A program made the position numbers and the translations under genes. A stretch of DNA of 64,000 bases, taken from assembly GCA_023053575.1 (NCBI GenBank), contig JAKZAP010000016.1:12356030-12420029 (forward strand), read 5' to 3'. Shown here piece by piece: positions 33,430 through 44,712 of this stretch. This stretch comes from Branchinecta lynchi (taxonomy: Eukaryota; Arthropoda; Branchiopoda; Anostraca; Branchinectidae). Under the pieces are notes generated by a model. That model was not told where the DNA came from, ran no database searches, and was given only the letters and a program-made list of their open reading frames with translations. Positions within the stretch are counted from its first letter, which is position 1, and the number at the start of each line of letters is the position of its first letter.

Positions 33430-36360
33430 TAAAGTTCTTTACAGTCTTGTCGGGCAAAACACAGAAGAAATCGATTCTGAATGCTTTTGTCGGACGTCGG
33501 TATTCTTGTCGGCACATTGGGTCTTTTTATACGTAAGAAACCAAATTCTGCAAACATTTGTCGTGCGCAAACTGTTCCAGAAAAATACAGATTAAATTCG
33601 CAGGCGTTGCTTACTTCAATTTGTTCTGGGTACAGTCGTTGGAAGCTTCGTTTTTTAGCGAAAGTTGAAACGAAAAGCCGAATATGTGAATAAAGGTATA
33701 TGAATTTACATCAAAGGAACAATCTCAACTGATGGATTACAGCGAGCATTACAGTTAGTTTTACACGAAATGTCTCCTGCGGCGCTTGGTTTAACTTGTT
33801 TTGGTACAGTCGTTGGAAGCTACACTTTTTTGCGAAAGCTAAAATGAAAAGCCAAATATGTGAGCTTTAATATACGAAATTTACCAAAGAGTTAATCTCA
33901 ACTGATGCATTACAGTTAGTTACACAAAATGTCGCCTGCAGCGCATTTCGTAGTAGTCTTTATTTGAAAGAACGGTGTTTGATTTCATTGGCGTTTTAGA
34001 ATTCAAATTCGTGGAGTTCTGAAACACATTAAAAGCTAGAAATGTATGGTAGGTAGCCTATAGCTAAATTTTTCCGGAAAAAAGGCAGATCTAAAAAATT
34101 TCGCCGGCAGCGCTTAGTTTAACTTGTTCTTGGTACAGTCGTTGGAAGCTTCGCTTTTTAGCGAAAGCTAAAATGAAAAGCCAAATATGCGAATTTTATT
34201 ACACGAAATTACATCAAAGGAATGATCGTAACTGGTGCATTACAGTTAGTTTTACCCCGGTTCTATTCTAAGCGGCAACGTCGTGTTTTCTCGGCATGTT
34301 TTAAGTCCGTCGGCAGAAACCGGACGTCCCCCCCCCCCAAAGGTAAAATGTTAGTGACGCCCCTGCTAACTGGTATAGCTCTTGAATTGAGCCTTGCCGG
34401 ATATCTGACAGTCGTATATTTTGAGGTAGTCACCTCTCACGCTCAAGCCCTTCAGACCGCCCCTGAGCTCGGAGCGACGAATATGCTACTTCAGTCTCCA
34501 ACGCTTGCAGGTATCACGAGTTTTATCATTACAAACGCGGCGAAAAGCCGTAGATGACAAAATAGGTTGTACTCAGGGGCGGTTCGAAGGAGGGGCGCAG
34601 GGGGTGGCTCACCCACCTATGCTCCAGAGAATCTACTCTCAGTCGTATGTTTCGCTTTTCAAAATGACATAGGCTGCAGGCAGGCCCAGATCCAGAAATG
34701 TATTTCGGGGGGGGGGGGGGGGTGCCTGCTAGTCGGACAAAAAAAATACAAAAAAACACAGAGATCAGAGGGAAAAGCTATACAAATGATTACTTTTGTA
34801 TGTTTTTTTTTGGGGGGGGGTCAACCGCCTACTCCCCACCCCCTCCCCTGGATACGGGCTTGGCTGCAGCCAACCAAACGTGAATTTCACCCACAAATTC
34901 CATTTTGTAGTTGTATGGCTACGAAAAAGTTTCTATTGGTATATTTTCAGATTCACAGTTGTGTGTTCCATAAAAAAAAGTTTTTCCAGAATGAAAGTCG
35001 TATGTTTGAGCTTGCCACAATGACATCAGCTGCCGGAAAAGACCCGTTTCTCGTCGTACTTTACGAAGGAATTTTCAAGTCTTAAATGATGGACAGTCGT
35101 AAGTTTTGACCTTGCCAGATAAAGGCAGACAAAGCAGTTAGCTAATTGTGAACTTAGCCTTCAAGTGACCTGTTTCTGGTTGTATTATTCAATAGAGGTT
35201 TTAATAGTATGTTTTAACCTTGTCACATTCACCGTCTTGCGTTCTCAGTTTGTCAGAATCAGTCGTATGGAACTTACCAGAATGACATCAGCCGCGATTT
35301 TTCCCTGAAAATGACCCGTTTCTTGTCGTATTTTACGAAGAGATGTTCTACTCGTATATTAAAGACAGTCGTAGGTTTTAAACTTGCCATATGAGGCACT
35401 GACCTATTTCTGGTCGTATGGTTGTATAGAGATTTTCTATAAGTCATTACGTTTCGAAAAATCGTGGTTTGAGCTTGTTAGAATGACAGTCTTATGTTAC
35501 AAACTTGTCAGAGTGACATAAATGCTTTTACCAAATCGTGATTTTCACTCTGTGGCACTGAAAACAGGCTGATTTTCGAAAATTTCGCCTGCGGTGCGAC
35601 GTTTCAATATTATCCTATCTGGTTTTGTGTAAAAATCTCCTTATCTTGAAAACACTTTTTTTTTAATGGCTTGCGGAGTTATGTTCGTACCTAAACAAGC
35701 TTTGTAAGCACTGTATGACGGGCCTAATGATTGCACTATTTATTTTTGTAGTCTAAATTCAAAGTGGAAGCACTACCACGCACCAACTTCCGGGAAAATA
35801 TCTCACTCCGTTTGCGAGTTATCGGGGCACGGACAGTTATGTGACATAGTAGGCAGCCTTTAAAATGTTTCGCAAAACATTACCTGCGCCATCTTTCTTA
35901 GTAGCGTATCTGGTTGAATGGCCCGTACTTTAAGTGAGGTGTTAGTCCTAAGATTTCAGCCACCTTAAAAGCTAGAAATCCCAGAAAAAGGACGGATTAC
36001 AAAAAAGGGCCTGCAGTGCTGAGTTTCAATTTGTCTTGGGTACATACGGTAAAAGCTGCTGCCTGGAATCTGGGCAACGTTAAAAGCAAGAGTTTGTGTG
36101 GGAAGTAGTAGAATATTGCCTAATAAAGGCCGATTTAACAAATTTTGCCTGAGGCTCTTTCGTAGTCCTACTTTTTCTATTTAGTTGAAATATGCATCAT
36201 TTATGTTCGGTTTTAAGCTTGTGATTTGGGGTCTAAGCTACATTAAACGGGATAGGTTGTAAAAGAGTAGGTAAATTTTGCTCGGATTGAAAAAAATTCG
36301 CCTGCGGTGCTCACTTTAGTTGGTCTTGATTAGATATGTCAGAAGCTGGTACCGAGGCTT
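33430..36360. repeat. Family J degenerate tandem region
   Basis: Recurring units of about 160-190 bp contain CTGGTACAGTCGTTGGAAGC, AGCGAAAGCTAAAATGAAAAGCC and a TTTCGCCTGCGGCGC motif (near 33777, 33938, 34103, 35587, 36008, 36297). A second pair of about 270-bp units carries AATGACATCAGC and GACCCGTTTCTCGTCGTA (34990-35090, 35270-35350). A family H element interrupts it at 34681-34862. No coding sequence was recognised. Confidence 0.55.
34681..34862. mobile_element. Family H MITE (hAT-like), copy 3
   Basis: 182 bp with ends CAGGCCCAGATCCAG / CCTGGATACGGGCTTG. The 8-bp flanks GCTGCAGG (34673-34680) and GCTGCAGC (34863-34870) match at 7 of 8 positions. It has a G-run near the left end and C-rich sequence at the right. 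Confidence 0.78.
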
Positions 36361-36470
36361 GTCTTGGACATTTCATATGAACGGCATCGTCTAATTCATG
36401 TTACTTATTCGTTTATTGTTTTCGAGGGGTTGCTCACTCCCAAAAACGATGTACACCAAGTGGCGCGTGC

Positions 36471-36825
36471 CGCGGTGCCGAGCCGGTGCCGTGCCGTGCC
36501 GGTGCCGTGCCGGTGCCGTGCCGGTGCCGTGCCGGTGCCGTGCCGGTGCCGTGCCGGTGCCGTGCCGGTGCCGTGCCGGTGCCGTGCCGGTGCCGTGCCG
36601 GTGCCGTGCCGGTGCCGTGCCGTGCCGGTGCCGTGCCGGTGCCGTGCCGGTGCCGTGCCGTGCCGGTGCCGTGCCGGTGCCGAGCCGGTGCCGCGGTGCC
36701 GTGTCGGTGCCGTGCCGGTGCCGCGGTGCCGAGCCGGTGCCGTGTCGGTGCCGTGCCGGTGCCGGTGCCTTGCCGGTGCCGAGCCGGTGCCGTGCCGGTG
36801 CCAAGCCGGTGCCAAGCCGGTGCCT
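36471..36825 (+). repeat. 11-bp GC-rich minisatellite (GGTGCCGTGCC)n
   Basis: About 30 units of GGTGCCGTGCC. Some are shortened to 5 bp (GTGCC) and others carry GAGCC, GTGTC or AAGCC variants towards the right end. Because 11 is not a multiple of 3 and the unit has no stop in any frame, both strands are open in several frames. These frames are an artefact. Confidence 0.9.
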
Positions 36826-37218
36826 CGATTGTTTTATTACTACAATGGCATTTTCCGTAACGTTTTAGAACTTTTAGTGTTTAATATTTCTTGAGCCTGC
36901 TGGTGCTGTGTTCTTAGCCAGTCGTGTATTTTGAAGTCCTCACCCCCCCCCCCCCCCCCCCATGACCAAGCCCTTGGAACCGCCCCTGGACTCACTTGTA
37001 CTAAATCTTGTACTAATCTGTCTGATCTGATAAATCCTGAAAGAAAAGGTTTTGTTTTAGTTTGGGAATCTCAAGTACTTTCTGGTGTTTCTACGTTGTT
37101 AGATATTATCTATAGTCGTTCAAGTCGTTGTGAAAACAATCTACGGTCTTTTAACAGGGGTTTTCCTAGTTCCTAGCATTTCCAGTTGGCCTCACAGGCG
37201 CTCTCTAGCGGAATATAA

Positions 37219-37500
37219 GAGCGTGTTCCACCCTTGTAACAATAGTTACTATTAGTTACTATTTCCGTTCCATCCTCACGAAAAGTTACTACGCTGACCG
37301 TTCCAACCTTGTCGGAATAGTAACTAATAGTTACTATTTGCTTACCATGCTCGGGAGCGTGGTAAGCGTAGTAACTACGCATCTCTGGAACGTGATTGGT
37401 CGGATTCGCCCCTGGCGTGAGATCCTGCTGGAAAATAGAAAAAAGCCAGAATTCGTGACGTCATGCGTAGTAACTACGGTAAGTAGGATGGAACACGCTC
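37219..37500. mobile_element. Family F MITE, intact copy just upstream of PSMD5
   Basis: 282 bp with ends GAGCGTGTTCCACCC and (complement) GATGGAACACGCTC, flanked by TAA on both sides (37216-37218, 37501-37503). It carries the CRE palindrome TGACGTCA at 37456-37463 and many AGTTACTA/TAGTAACT motifs. Its right end lies 187 bp before the PSMD5 ATG, so it may sit in the promoter region. Confidence 0.8.
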
Positions 37501-37687
37501 TAAACGTTTTTTGCTACCAAAATCGCCGCTCTGCTCAGCCAGAAAAGAAAAGACGATTACTCACATGTCAGTTGAACTGAATGAGTCAGCTTTTCTACTG
37601 AGTTTAATTAGCCTAGTGGGATACCTCTGAGAGATTTCGGAAGTGGCATTCAGTTGTCAGGACTGCTAGTAGTGTTGAATCTTTAAT
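37501..37687 (+). promoter_or_regulatory. Probable PSMD5 promoter / 5' UTR region
   Basis: 187 bp between the family F element and the start codon. It contains AAAATCGCCGC (37520), TGAGTCAGC (AP-1-like, 37581) and no TATA box. The transcription start is not identifiable by eye. A role is inferred only from position. Confidence 0.35.
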
Positions 37688-37857
37688 ATGGATGACCTTT
37701 CCCGTCTGTTTCAGTCTCTTAATGTTGGAGAAAATCAGCTTCCTGTCCTTGAAGAGCTCAAGTCATTCTTCATTGCCCTGCCAGCAGGGTATCTAAGACA
37801 GCATGCACCTGATATTGATTTCTCTGATGTGTTTGAGTGCCTGAATACTGAAGACAG
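37688..37857 (+). CDS. PSMD5: PSMD5 exon 1 (26S proteasome assembly chaperone)
   Basis: ATG at 37688 begins MDDLSRLFQSLNVGENQLPV and runs 56 codons plus 2 bases to AG|GTGAGG, a strong donor. PSMD5 (S5b) is a HEAT/ARM-repeat cytosolic chaperone. It binds RPT1/RPT2 (PSMC2/PSMC1) with PSMD2 during assembly of the 19S base and leaves the mature 26S proteasome. The exon matches the PSMD5 N-terminus in layout: an L-E-E-L-(K/R) helix (here LEELKSFFIALP), an L-R-Q segment (YLRQHAPDIDF), then F-x-x-LN (FECLNTEDR). The split codon (AG + G) joins exon 2 to give DRKQLELT. On its own the exon is too short to stand out as an open frame. Identification rests mainly on exon 3 and the ungapped joins. Confidence 0.8.
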
Positions 37858-38209
37858 GTGAGGGGTATTGCTTTAACTCCTAAATTACATCTTGTTGTGA
37901 AATAAGGGTTTCCCATTAAGCTTTCATCCTGTTGACCATAGTCTGGACCACGTTCTCCTCACCAGAGTCGTCACTAGCCGAAAAGTTTTTGGGGAGGGGC
38001 AAGGTATTTACCGTCTGGCTTGTCACTTTTACTGACTGTTATTGTGGAAAAAAATAACTGTGTTTGACGAAAAAATCAACTGTTTAGAGACAAAAAAAAC
38101 AACCGTATTAAAATATATCTAATAATATTACGAAAAACTGACTGTTTCAAAGAAAATCAACTGTTTCCCAAAAATATTGACTGTTTCATAAAATAGAAAA
38201 AATGAGACT

Positions 38210-38370
38210 TTCGATTTTTTTTCTTGATCAGATAGTTACCCCTCCAAGATGATGTGCGAGGGATAAATAAATTTTGGATATTTCGGTTGCACTTCCGGCA
38301 AACCATCCCTCGCACATCTTCTTGGAGGGGTCAGGAGGGGTAACTAGCTGCTCAAGAAAAAAATATGAAA
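38210..38370. repeat. Imperfect palindrome element, about 160 bp
   Basis: GTTACCCCTCCAAGATGATG (38235-38254) and its complement (about 38305-38344, with an extra TCAGGAGGGG) form the arms, extended by TCTTGATCAG / CTGCTCAAGA. The loop contains the complement of GGTTTGCCGGAAGTGCAACC-GAAATATCC, also found at 49882-49910. Confidence 0.65.
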
Positions 38371-40278
38371 ATCTTTTTTTTTTCTATTTTATGAAATTAA
38401 TGGTCAGCTTGGCTTCAAACCTTATTTTTATTGACAGTTTGTATGAAAAATTGACCGACTAGCCGACAACATTGTGGGGGGCATCCTCTCTCCGCCCCTA
38501 TATGTGATGCCCCTACTCCTCATGTAGCTCCTCTGTGTTTTCATTACTGGCCGACAACATGTTGGGGGGGTATTCCTCCCTTCCCTCCATATGTGTCGCC
38601 CCTGCCAGACTGATCACATACCACCTGAGACCAACTTCTTGACTGAAGTCTGATCATCCGTATAGGGCTGGAACTTAAACTTTAACTGAAAAGCCAACTT
38701 ATTTTTGTATCATTTTATTGATTACACTACACTAAATCATTTGGATTCTACTATGGGATTTTCTATTTCCACTATGTGCTCTAGTAGTTACGTTCAAAGA
38801 TCTAATGCCATTCCCACAGCGCCAATTCTACTGTGACACAGAAATTTGAATCTCAACAGAAACACGGCTTTTCAGTGGCCAGTGATCATCTTGAAAACTT
38901 CTTTTTCATAAATCTTTTCGTCAAGCATACAACAAAGGGACAAGCGTAGAGGTACCACGCATGTGACAGAGAAAGTCCAATATCCAAAAATCTATTATTC
39001 GTGAATAGGGGAGCAAATAAGTAACACATCTTCATCGGGTCTGTAAGCCTATTTTAGTAAAAAGGGATGGGTAACTAGACTGTCCTATTTCAGCCCTTTT
39101 TCGGTTCAACTTCAAATACTGAAACTTTTACCTTATATCTGTGAGAATCAGGCCAGCATAAGTTGCAAGCAGGGTATCTGATTCATGTGAAACTTGATTT
39201 TTGGTTTAAGCAGACATCTGAAATGTTATGTTTGAGTATCTGTGGCATTGAACCGTGGTGGGCAAATCAGAGGCTTAAAAATGGACATCAAAGGAGACAA
39301 AACACAGAAAGTTGCAGCCCTGGTTTGCATATCACCTTTATTTTCTATAAAACAGGATTGGTTTATATTATTTGTGTTTGAAACAGTAAATTAAATTTGA
39401 ACAGTTAAGTTCGGGGCTAAAATTGTAGAACAAAGATTTAAAATAGGGTGTTAGGTGTTCTCAGGGTCCCTGAATTAGCTACTTTGTCTAACAAGTAGTG
39501 AGTTTTTGTGAGTGCATGAAAATGGCACTGTTCAGAGTCAACAAACGTTCAAATTGACATACCTATTGGCTCTATTGACTACTGTTGCATTGGTACAGTC
39601 ACTCGCAAAATATTAAGAAGTAACACACAAGAGGTCTATATTACTCATGAGGGGGATCATGACAAGAGCTCCCAGAGGTCTTGTTGTCTTCTTGTCAGTC
39701 TTTAGTTCAAACTGAACTTGCTGTTTACCATTTCAGAGGTCCCAGCGAATATTAAAGTAAATAGTTAAGGCTGCATTCTGTTTGGTCCCCCTTTTCTCGC
39801 TTGTCTTCTTGTAACGGCCTCCCAGTCAAGTTTCAACTTATGTAAGCCTTGAATTACTACAGACAAATATCACATAAAACACAGTACAGAACCTGTCTCA
39901 GACAGGATCAAGACTTGCTCCTGAATCAAGTCATCATTCATTGGGTCTTCGCTGACATGAGTATGGCAATTTCAGTTGACAGGGCAAATAAAACAGCATT
40001 ATGGAGACGAGCTATATGAATAAAATGGTATTTGACTAGGAGCACTGAGACAGGCAAGGCTAAAAAGAATGGGTGTAAATTGGTGCCACCGAACTACTGC
40101 GTGAACAAGAAAACTCAACTAGAAAACTCAAATATTTAAATAGCGATAACTACTATATAAAAATAAGAAGTCTTAGGTCTTGGCAAAGACTTTCAGGCGT
40201 CAGTCTAGAGTACCGTTTCCTATCCAAGTTATTCCGCTACCAAAGTTGAAAATTTGGAGTATTCTAGCACAAAAAGTC
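38371..40278. other. Unassigned intronic sequence
   Basis: No gene was recognised. Two GGGGGG...GCCCCT tracts (about 38475, 38562) resemble the GGGGCGTCAC transposon-end motif. Positions 40150-40278 match 51810-51932, the conserved flank of the tRNA-Asp copies. Confidence 0.4.
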
Positions 40279-40350
40279 CTCCCCGGCGGGGAATCGAACC
40301 CCGGTCTCCCGCGTGACAGGCGGGGATACTGACCACTATACTACCGAGGA
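40279..40350 (-). tRNA. trnD-GUC: tRNA-Asp (GTC), copy 1
   Basis: A 72-nt cloverleaf on the minus strand: acceptor TCCTCGG / CCGGGGA, D-arm TAGTATAGTGG (A box), anticodon loop CTGTCAC with anticodon GTC, T-arm GGTTCGATTCC (B box), discriminator G. A TTTTT terminator follows within 3-7 nt (AAAAA at 40271-40275 on the + strand). It lies in PSMD5 intron 1 on the opposite strand. Confidence 0.95.
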
Positions 40351-40450
40351 CTTGTGCAGTCATTGCTTCGTTAAAACATTAACTCATCCTCTCTAATTTT
40401 CTCGACTAACGAGATTGGAAGCTCAAATAATAAAGAATGATAACTATAAT

Positions 40451-41037
40451 CAAGAACAAATAATGAGAAAGAACTGCTGTCTCCCTGTCTCTGTCATACA
40501 AACATGGCGAGTCGAGTAAAATACGGCCGACTCCCGACCCAAACGAGCGGAGGTGGAGCCTACCCGGGACATCAAAAGTCGTTACCTCTACAGAGAAGGT
40601 GTAACGCAGAAACCACCGAGGAAGAAAAATCGAATGGAGGCAGAAGTGATAAGCCTGTTCACACTGGACTGAACGCGGAAACAGCGGATCATTGATTCAG
40701 ACAAGCTCTCGGGGGTTGACAAGAAAATTCAGAAGCAATTAAGAATATTTCCAAATATAAAGAAACTGGCTTTAGATACAAAGCAGGTATTACGAATGTG
40801 TAAAACCTTCTCGTAATTTAGATAAAAGTACGACAAAATGTATATGGTAACTTTTCGGGGTCAATTCAACTAAGTGGTGTCAGTATCCAGAACAAGAAGA
40901 GATAAATTTCATTCCAGATATTTGCTCTCATCTGAGAATATCAGACGAAAACAAGCAGCTTCTTTAAAAAAGACTGTGTTTCAGGTTTAGCAGGCTGAGC
41001 GCAAATGAACAAATATTACGCAGATGGAACATTATGC
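40451..41037. mobile_element. Family R DNA transposon, left part (interrupted copy)
   Basis: It starts CAAGAACAAATAATGAG and matches the continuous copy 59874-61391 (e.g. GACATCAAAAGTCGTTACCT, GGTGTAACGCAG, CAAATATTACGCAGATGGAA). It is interrupted at 41037 by a 4.5-kb insertion and resumes at 45569. The open frame at 40504-40695 is degenerate in the paralogue and not supported. Confidence 0.7.
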
Positions 41038-41077
41038 CGAGGGGTTGCGCGCTTGTGCCTCATGGTGTACAAGTTCC

Positions 41078-41227
41078 CTGCCTCATGCCTGCCTCACGTG
41101 CCTCATGCCTGCCTCACGTGCCTCATGCCTGCCTCACGTGCCTCATGCCTGCCTCACGTGCCTCATGCCTGCCTCACGTGCCTCACCTGCCTCATGTCTG
41201 CCTCATGCCTGCCTCACGTGCCTCATC
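41078..41227 (+). repeat. 20-bp minisatellite (CCTCATGCCTGCCTCACGTG)n, left subterminal
   Basis: About seven units. The core GTGCCTCA repeats every 20 bp and contains CACGTG, an E-box palindrome. It is related in the same orientation to the array at the other end of the element (45352-45520). Confidence 0.85.
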
Positions 41228-41465
41228 GCCCGTTCTGGTGACTCGTTTAGGGATTTTTGAAAAATTTTCGGTCAGCTACGAGATCTGTGATGAATAACAA
41301 AAAGAGAGGGAGCTTCTTATCCCCTCGGGAAATTTGAACTGGGTTGTCCATGCGGATTATTTGAAAGGTAAATTTCTTATTAGTTGATTAATGCCTTTAA
41401 TAAACCCTGGTAAATTATCTCTGACCGACTTAGGTATACTCAGGACTATTCAAAAAACTACTCAA

Positions 41466-44400
41466 CGACTATTCTTAAGGCAGTCTGTTCGTGTCCCTGA
41501 TATGCCTACCAAATTCCATCGTCCTAGTACCGAACTCGCGGGATCACCTAATCCCCCCCCCCCCACCACCAAACTCCCGCCACAGTGCCCGAATCCGGTC
41601 CGGTGCTCTCAACGATGTATCTAGGACTTGTGCTTGTTCTTCCGACCAAGTTTCGTCCCGATCCCTCCACTCTAAGCGTTTCCCAAGATTTCCGGTTCCC
41701 CCCTCCATCTCCCCCCAAAGTCACCGGATCCGGTCCGGATTTTAAGTGGGTCGTCTGAGGCACGAGATCCCTCCAAACATCATTGTGTTGCGAGAGCAAC
41801 ACTTATGGTTTTGTCCTGTTTTTTTTTTTTTTTTTTTCTATGTCGCCGATTTCATTTTATTCCTGGTAATTGGTAAGGGTCTAACCTGTGCGGTTTTTAC
41901 GGAAAGTGTGGACCTTAGGCCGGATTGATGAATATGACATTACATTTTGGAAAGCTCCGTAGAACTCTTGCCTGGGGCCAAAAAGGATGGTTTTTACTTG
42001 TCCTCGAGCCAGAGCCTACGGTGTGCGAAGTGAAGAGGAGTTATATAGCCTATGCCAGAGAGGACTATCTGAAGTTGTGCAGCCAACCTTACGTTTCATC
42101 AAACCATGTTTCTGCTTTCGAGTGAAAAGCTCCCCTCTAGCACGCAAGCAGGCAGGCACCAGTTTCAAATTGAAGATGGATTAAAATCTGGTGTTAAATA
42201 TAGTGTTAGATCTGGTTAAAAATCTAAAAAAGATCTGGTGAATATAGTGTTAAAATCTGGTTTAAATATAAGTGTTAAATATAATCTGCAGTTACCCGGC
42301 CCCACAGCCAACATATCTTCTTTGAGTGATAAATAGAAAAATCTAGAGCAAACCAAAAAGTGGCTTTTTACCACGGGTCCGAAAGTGCTGCCATCTATTC
42401 TTTCTATCCATTTGTGTTCGCGATTTCAGCTGAGTTTATCATTCGTTTTTTTGCACTTGGGTGTGCGGTAGAGAAATGGTATCAGATGTACATCTTAAAC
42501 TTTAGAACTTCTCTCCTTGCTAAAGAAATTGGAGATTATCCTTTGCTCCTTTCTAAGTGGTGACGTTAGAAAGTTGGCCTACGGCAAAAAAGTCAACTTT
42601 TGAACTAAGACAGGTAGAATTTTTTTTCAACAGCAATCGATAGCCGTTGATGAGCTAATCAAAGTATATGGCATCCGTTTTTTGGTACAAAGATTCCTTC
42701 GTGAGATACACCAGTTTGAAAGTTTCAAGGGGTTGACAACTTCAGTAGGAATGTACACACGAAACCAACAATAGGCGATACCTGCTGTGAGACATGTAGG
42801 GGACTTATAGGCGACAGTCGATATATGTTAGCTCATAATCATCTTCGGCAATGAGGGGTTTGCAGCTTTTGCCAGTTGGTGTATCTGTGATTTGTTTCCG
42901 GTGTATTCGATGGTAAGAACAATTTGGTTCCCAATTGTAAAACATGCAAGGGACTTGTAAGTAATAATCGGCTGTTATGCTACAAAAATCTTCAGCGATG
43001 AGGGGTTTGCAACTTTTGCTACCTGGTGTACCCATTATTTTTATCCGGTGAACTTGATGTCTATCATGGGAGACGGACTTGTAAGTAAGGATCGGTTCAC
43101 GAGGGGCTAGAATTTTGTGCAAATTGTTGCATATTGTATTCGGTTTATATATATCTGACAGTAAGAAAGTTTGTATCGATTGTCTATCGCTGTAACCTAG
43201 GATTAACTGTTTCCGCAACGGGTACAAACGATAATGTAAAACAATGAGGTAGTTTCGTAATAATTAATAGTGTCATCTATGGTATTTTAATCCTGAAAAG
43301 TTACGGATAGCTTTATAATACCAACTAGATTATATGAGATATTGTTCCAAGTTTTCATCCGTCACGATGTCTACGATTGAAAAGGATAAAGTTCAACTGA
43401 CTGCAAAGTCAATTTAGTCCCTTTTTCCGATATGCTTTTGTTGTGGTTAGGGCAATCGATAGCCCTTGAAGAGCTGATCAAAATATATGCCATCCATTTT
43501 TTTTAACAAAAATCCTTCATGAGATAAACCAGTTTGAAAGTTTGAAGGGGTTGACAACTTCAGAAGTAAGGTACACACTGAAACCAAAAATAGGCGATAC
43601 CAGTTGTGAGACATGTAAGGGACTTGTAAGCAACAGTCGACTGTAAGCAACAGTCGACTGTTAGCTCATAATCATCTTCGGCAACGAGGAGTCTGCAGCT
43701 TTTGCTAGTTGGTATACCTGTTATTTGTCTCAGGTGTATTCGATGGTAAGAACACTTTGGTTCCCAATTGTAAGACATGCATGGGACTCGTAAGTAATAA
43801 TCGGCTGTTATGCTACAATCATCTTCAGCGAGGAGGGGTTTGCAACTTTTTCTAGCTGGTGTACCCATTATTTGTTTCCCGTGAACTTGATTTCTATCAC
43901 GGGAGAGGGATTTGTAAGTAGGAATCGGTTCACGAGGGGCTGGAAACTTTTGCAAATTAGTGCACATTGTATTCGATTTCTGTAAATATGACGGTAAGAA
44001 AGTTTGTAACGAAGGTCTCACTATAACCTAGGATTAACTGTTTACGCAAGGGGTACAAACGATAATGTAAAACAATGAGGTAGTTTCGTAATAATTGATA
44101 GCGTCATCTATGGTATTTTAATCCTGAAAAGTTAAGGATAGCTTTATAATACCAACTAGATTATATAAGATATTGTTCCAAGTTTTCATCCGTCACGATG
44201 TCTACGGATTGAAAAGGATAAAGTTCAACTGACCGCAAATTCAATTTAGTCCCTTCTTCCGATATTGTTTTATTGTTGTTTTTACAACGCTAAAGAATAT
44301 CTTTTAATTGATCATGTGATTCTTCTTTTTAGAACAAACCGTTTTAAAAGCTTCGATAAGTTGACAAATCCAGCATTTAACCGAAAGCGAATAAACAAAA

Positions 44401-44712
44401 CCAAAGTGTTGCTCTCGCAACACTTCACGTTGCCTGGGCAACGTAGGTCTAGTTTTTCATTGCTATCCGATCACCCGTTCAAAAGTTATAAATACCTCAA
44501 GATTCCGGATTCCCCTCCCTCCACTCCCCCAACGATGCTCGGATCGGGGAAATGATGCAACAATCATTTGGGGTCCCTGATATGCCTGCCAAGTTTGATC
44601 GTCCTAGCGTATGTGGAAGTGCCCGAACTAGCAAAATCCGGACCGACCGACGGACGGACAGAAATTGCGATCGCTATATGGCACTTGGCGAAAGGCAAGT
44701 GCCATAATAACA
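41466..44712 (-). mobile_element. Family A repeat, reverse orientation, split by family B
   Basis: Left part 41466-41781 (CCTGATATGCCTACCAAATT, TCGTCCTAG, CGTCTGAGGCACGAG) and right part 44455-44712 (CCGATCACCCGTTCAAAAGT, then the GACGGACGGACAG microsatellite and the 5' cap ATGGCACTTGGCGAAAGGCAAGTGCCAT) are consecutive in the uninterrupted copy at 49.9-51.7 kb. They were therefore one element before family B inserted. Confidence 0.7.
41782..44454 (+). mobile_element. Family B repeat, copy 2 (2.7 kb), nested in family A
   Basis: It has the same caps as copy 1: ATTGTGTTGC-GAGA-GCAACACTT at the start; AAGTGTTGCTCTCGCAACACTT and ACGTTGCCTGGGCAACGT, then AGGTCTAGTTT at the end. The first 900 bp are very similar to 28400-29340 (AAAGCTCCGTAGAACTCTTG, GAAGTTGTG-AGC-AACCTT). 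It has fewer internal modules than copy 1. No protein gene. Confidence 0.72.

Noticed and set aside
36364..36894. Up to 176-codon Ala/Cys/Arg/Pro/Val-rich frames on both strands
   Set aside because: They come from a stop-free 11-bp minisatellite read in different frames.
40504..40695. 63-codon frame inside family R
   Set aside because: The same region at 59.93-60.07 kb is not maintained as an open frame from the same start.
41005..41297. Three overlapping frames reading Cys/Leu/Pro/Ser/His-rich repeats (also 45269-45824)
   Set aside because: Frames run through a 20-bp minisatellite; the adjoining non-repeat part is not conserved as protein in the paralogue at 60.5 kb.
41778..44460. CATT on both sides of family B copy 2 as a 4-bp target duplication
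   Set aside because: ATT belongs to the element's own start, shared with copy 1, so the match is not informative.
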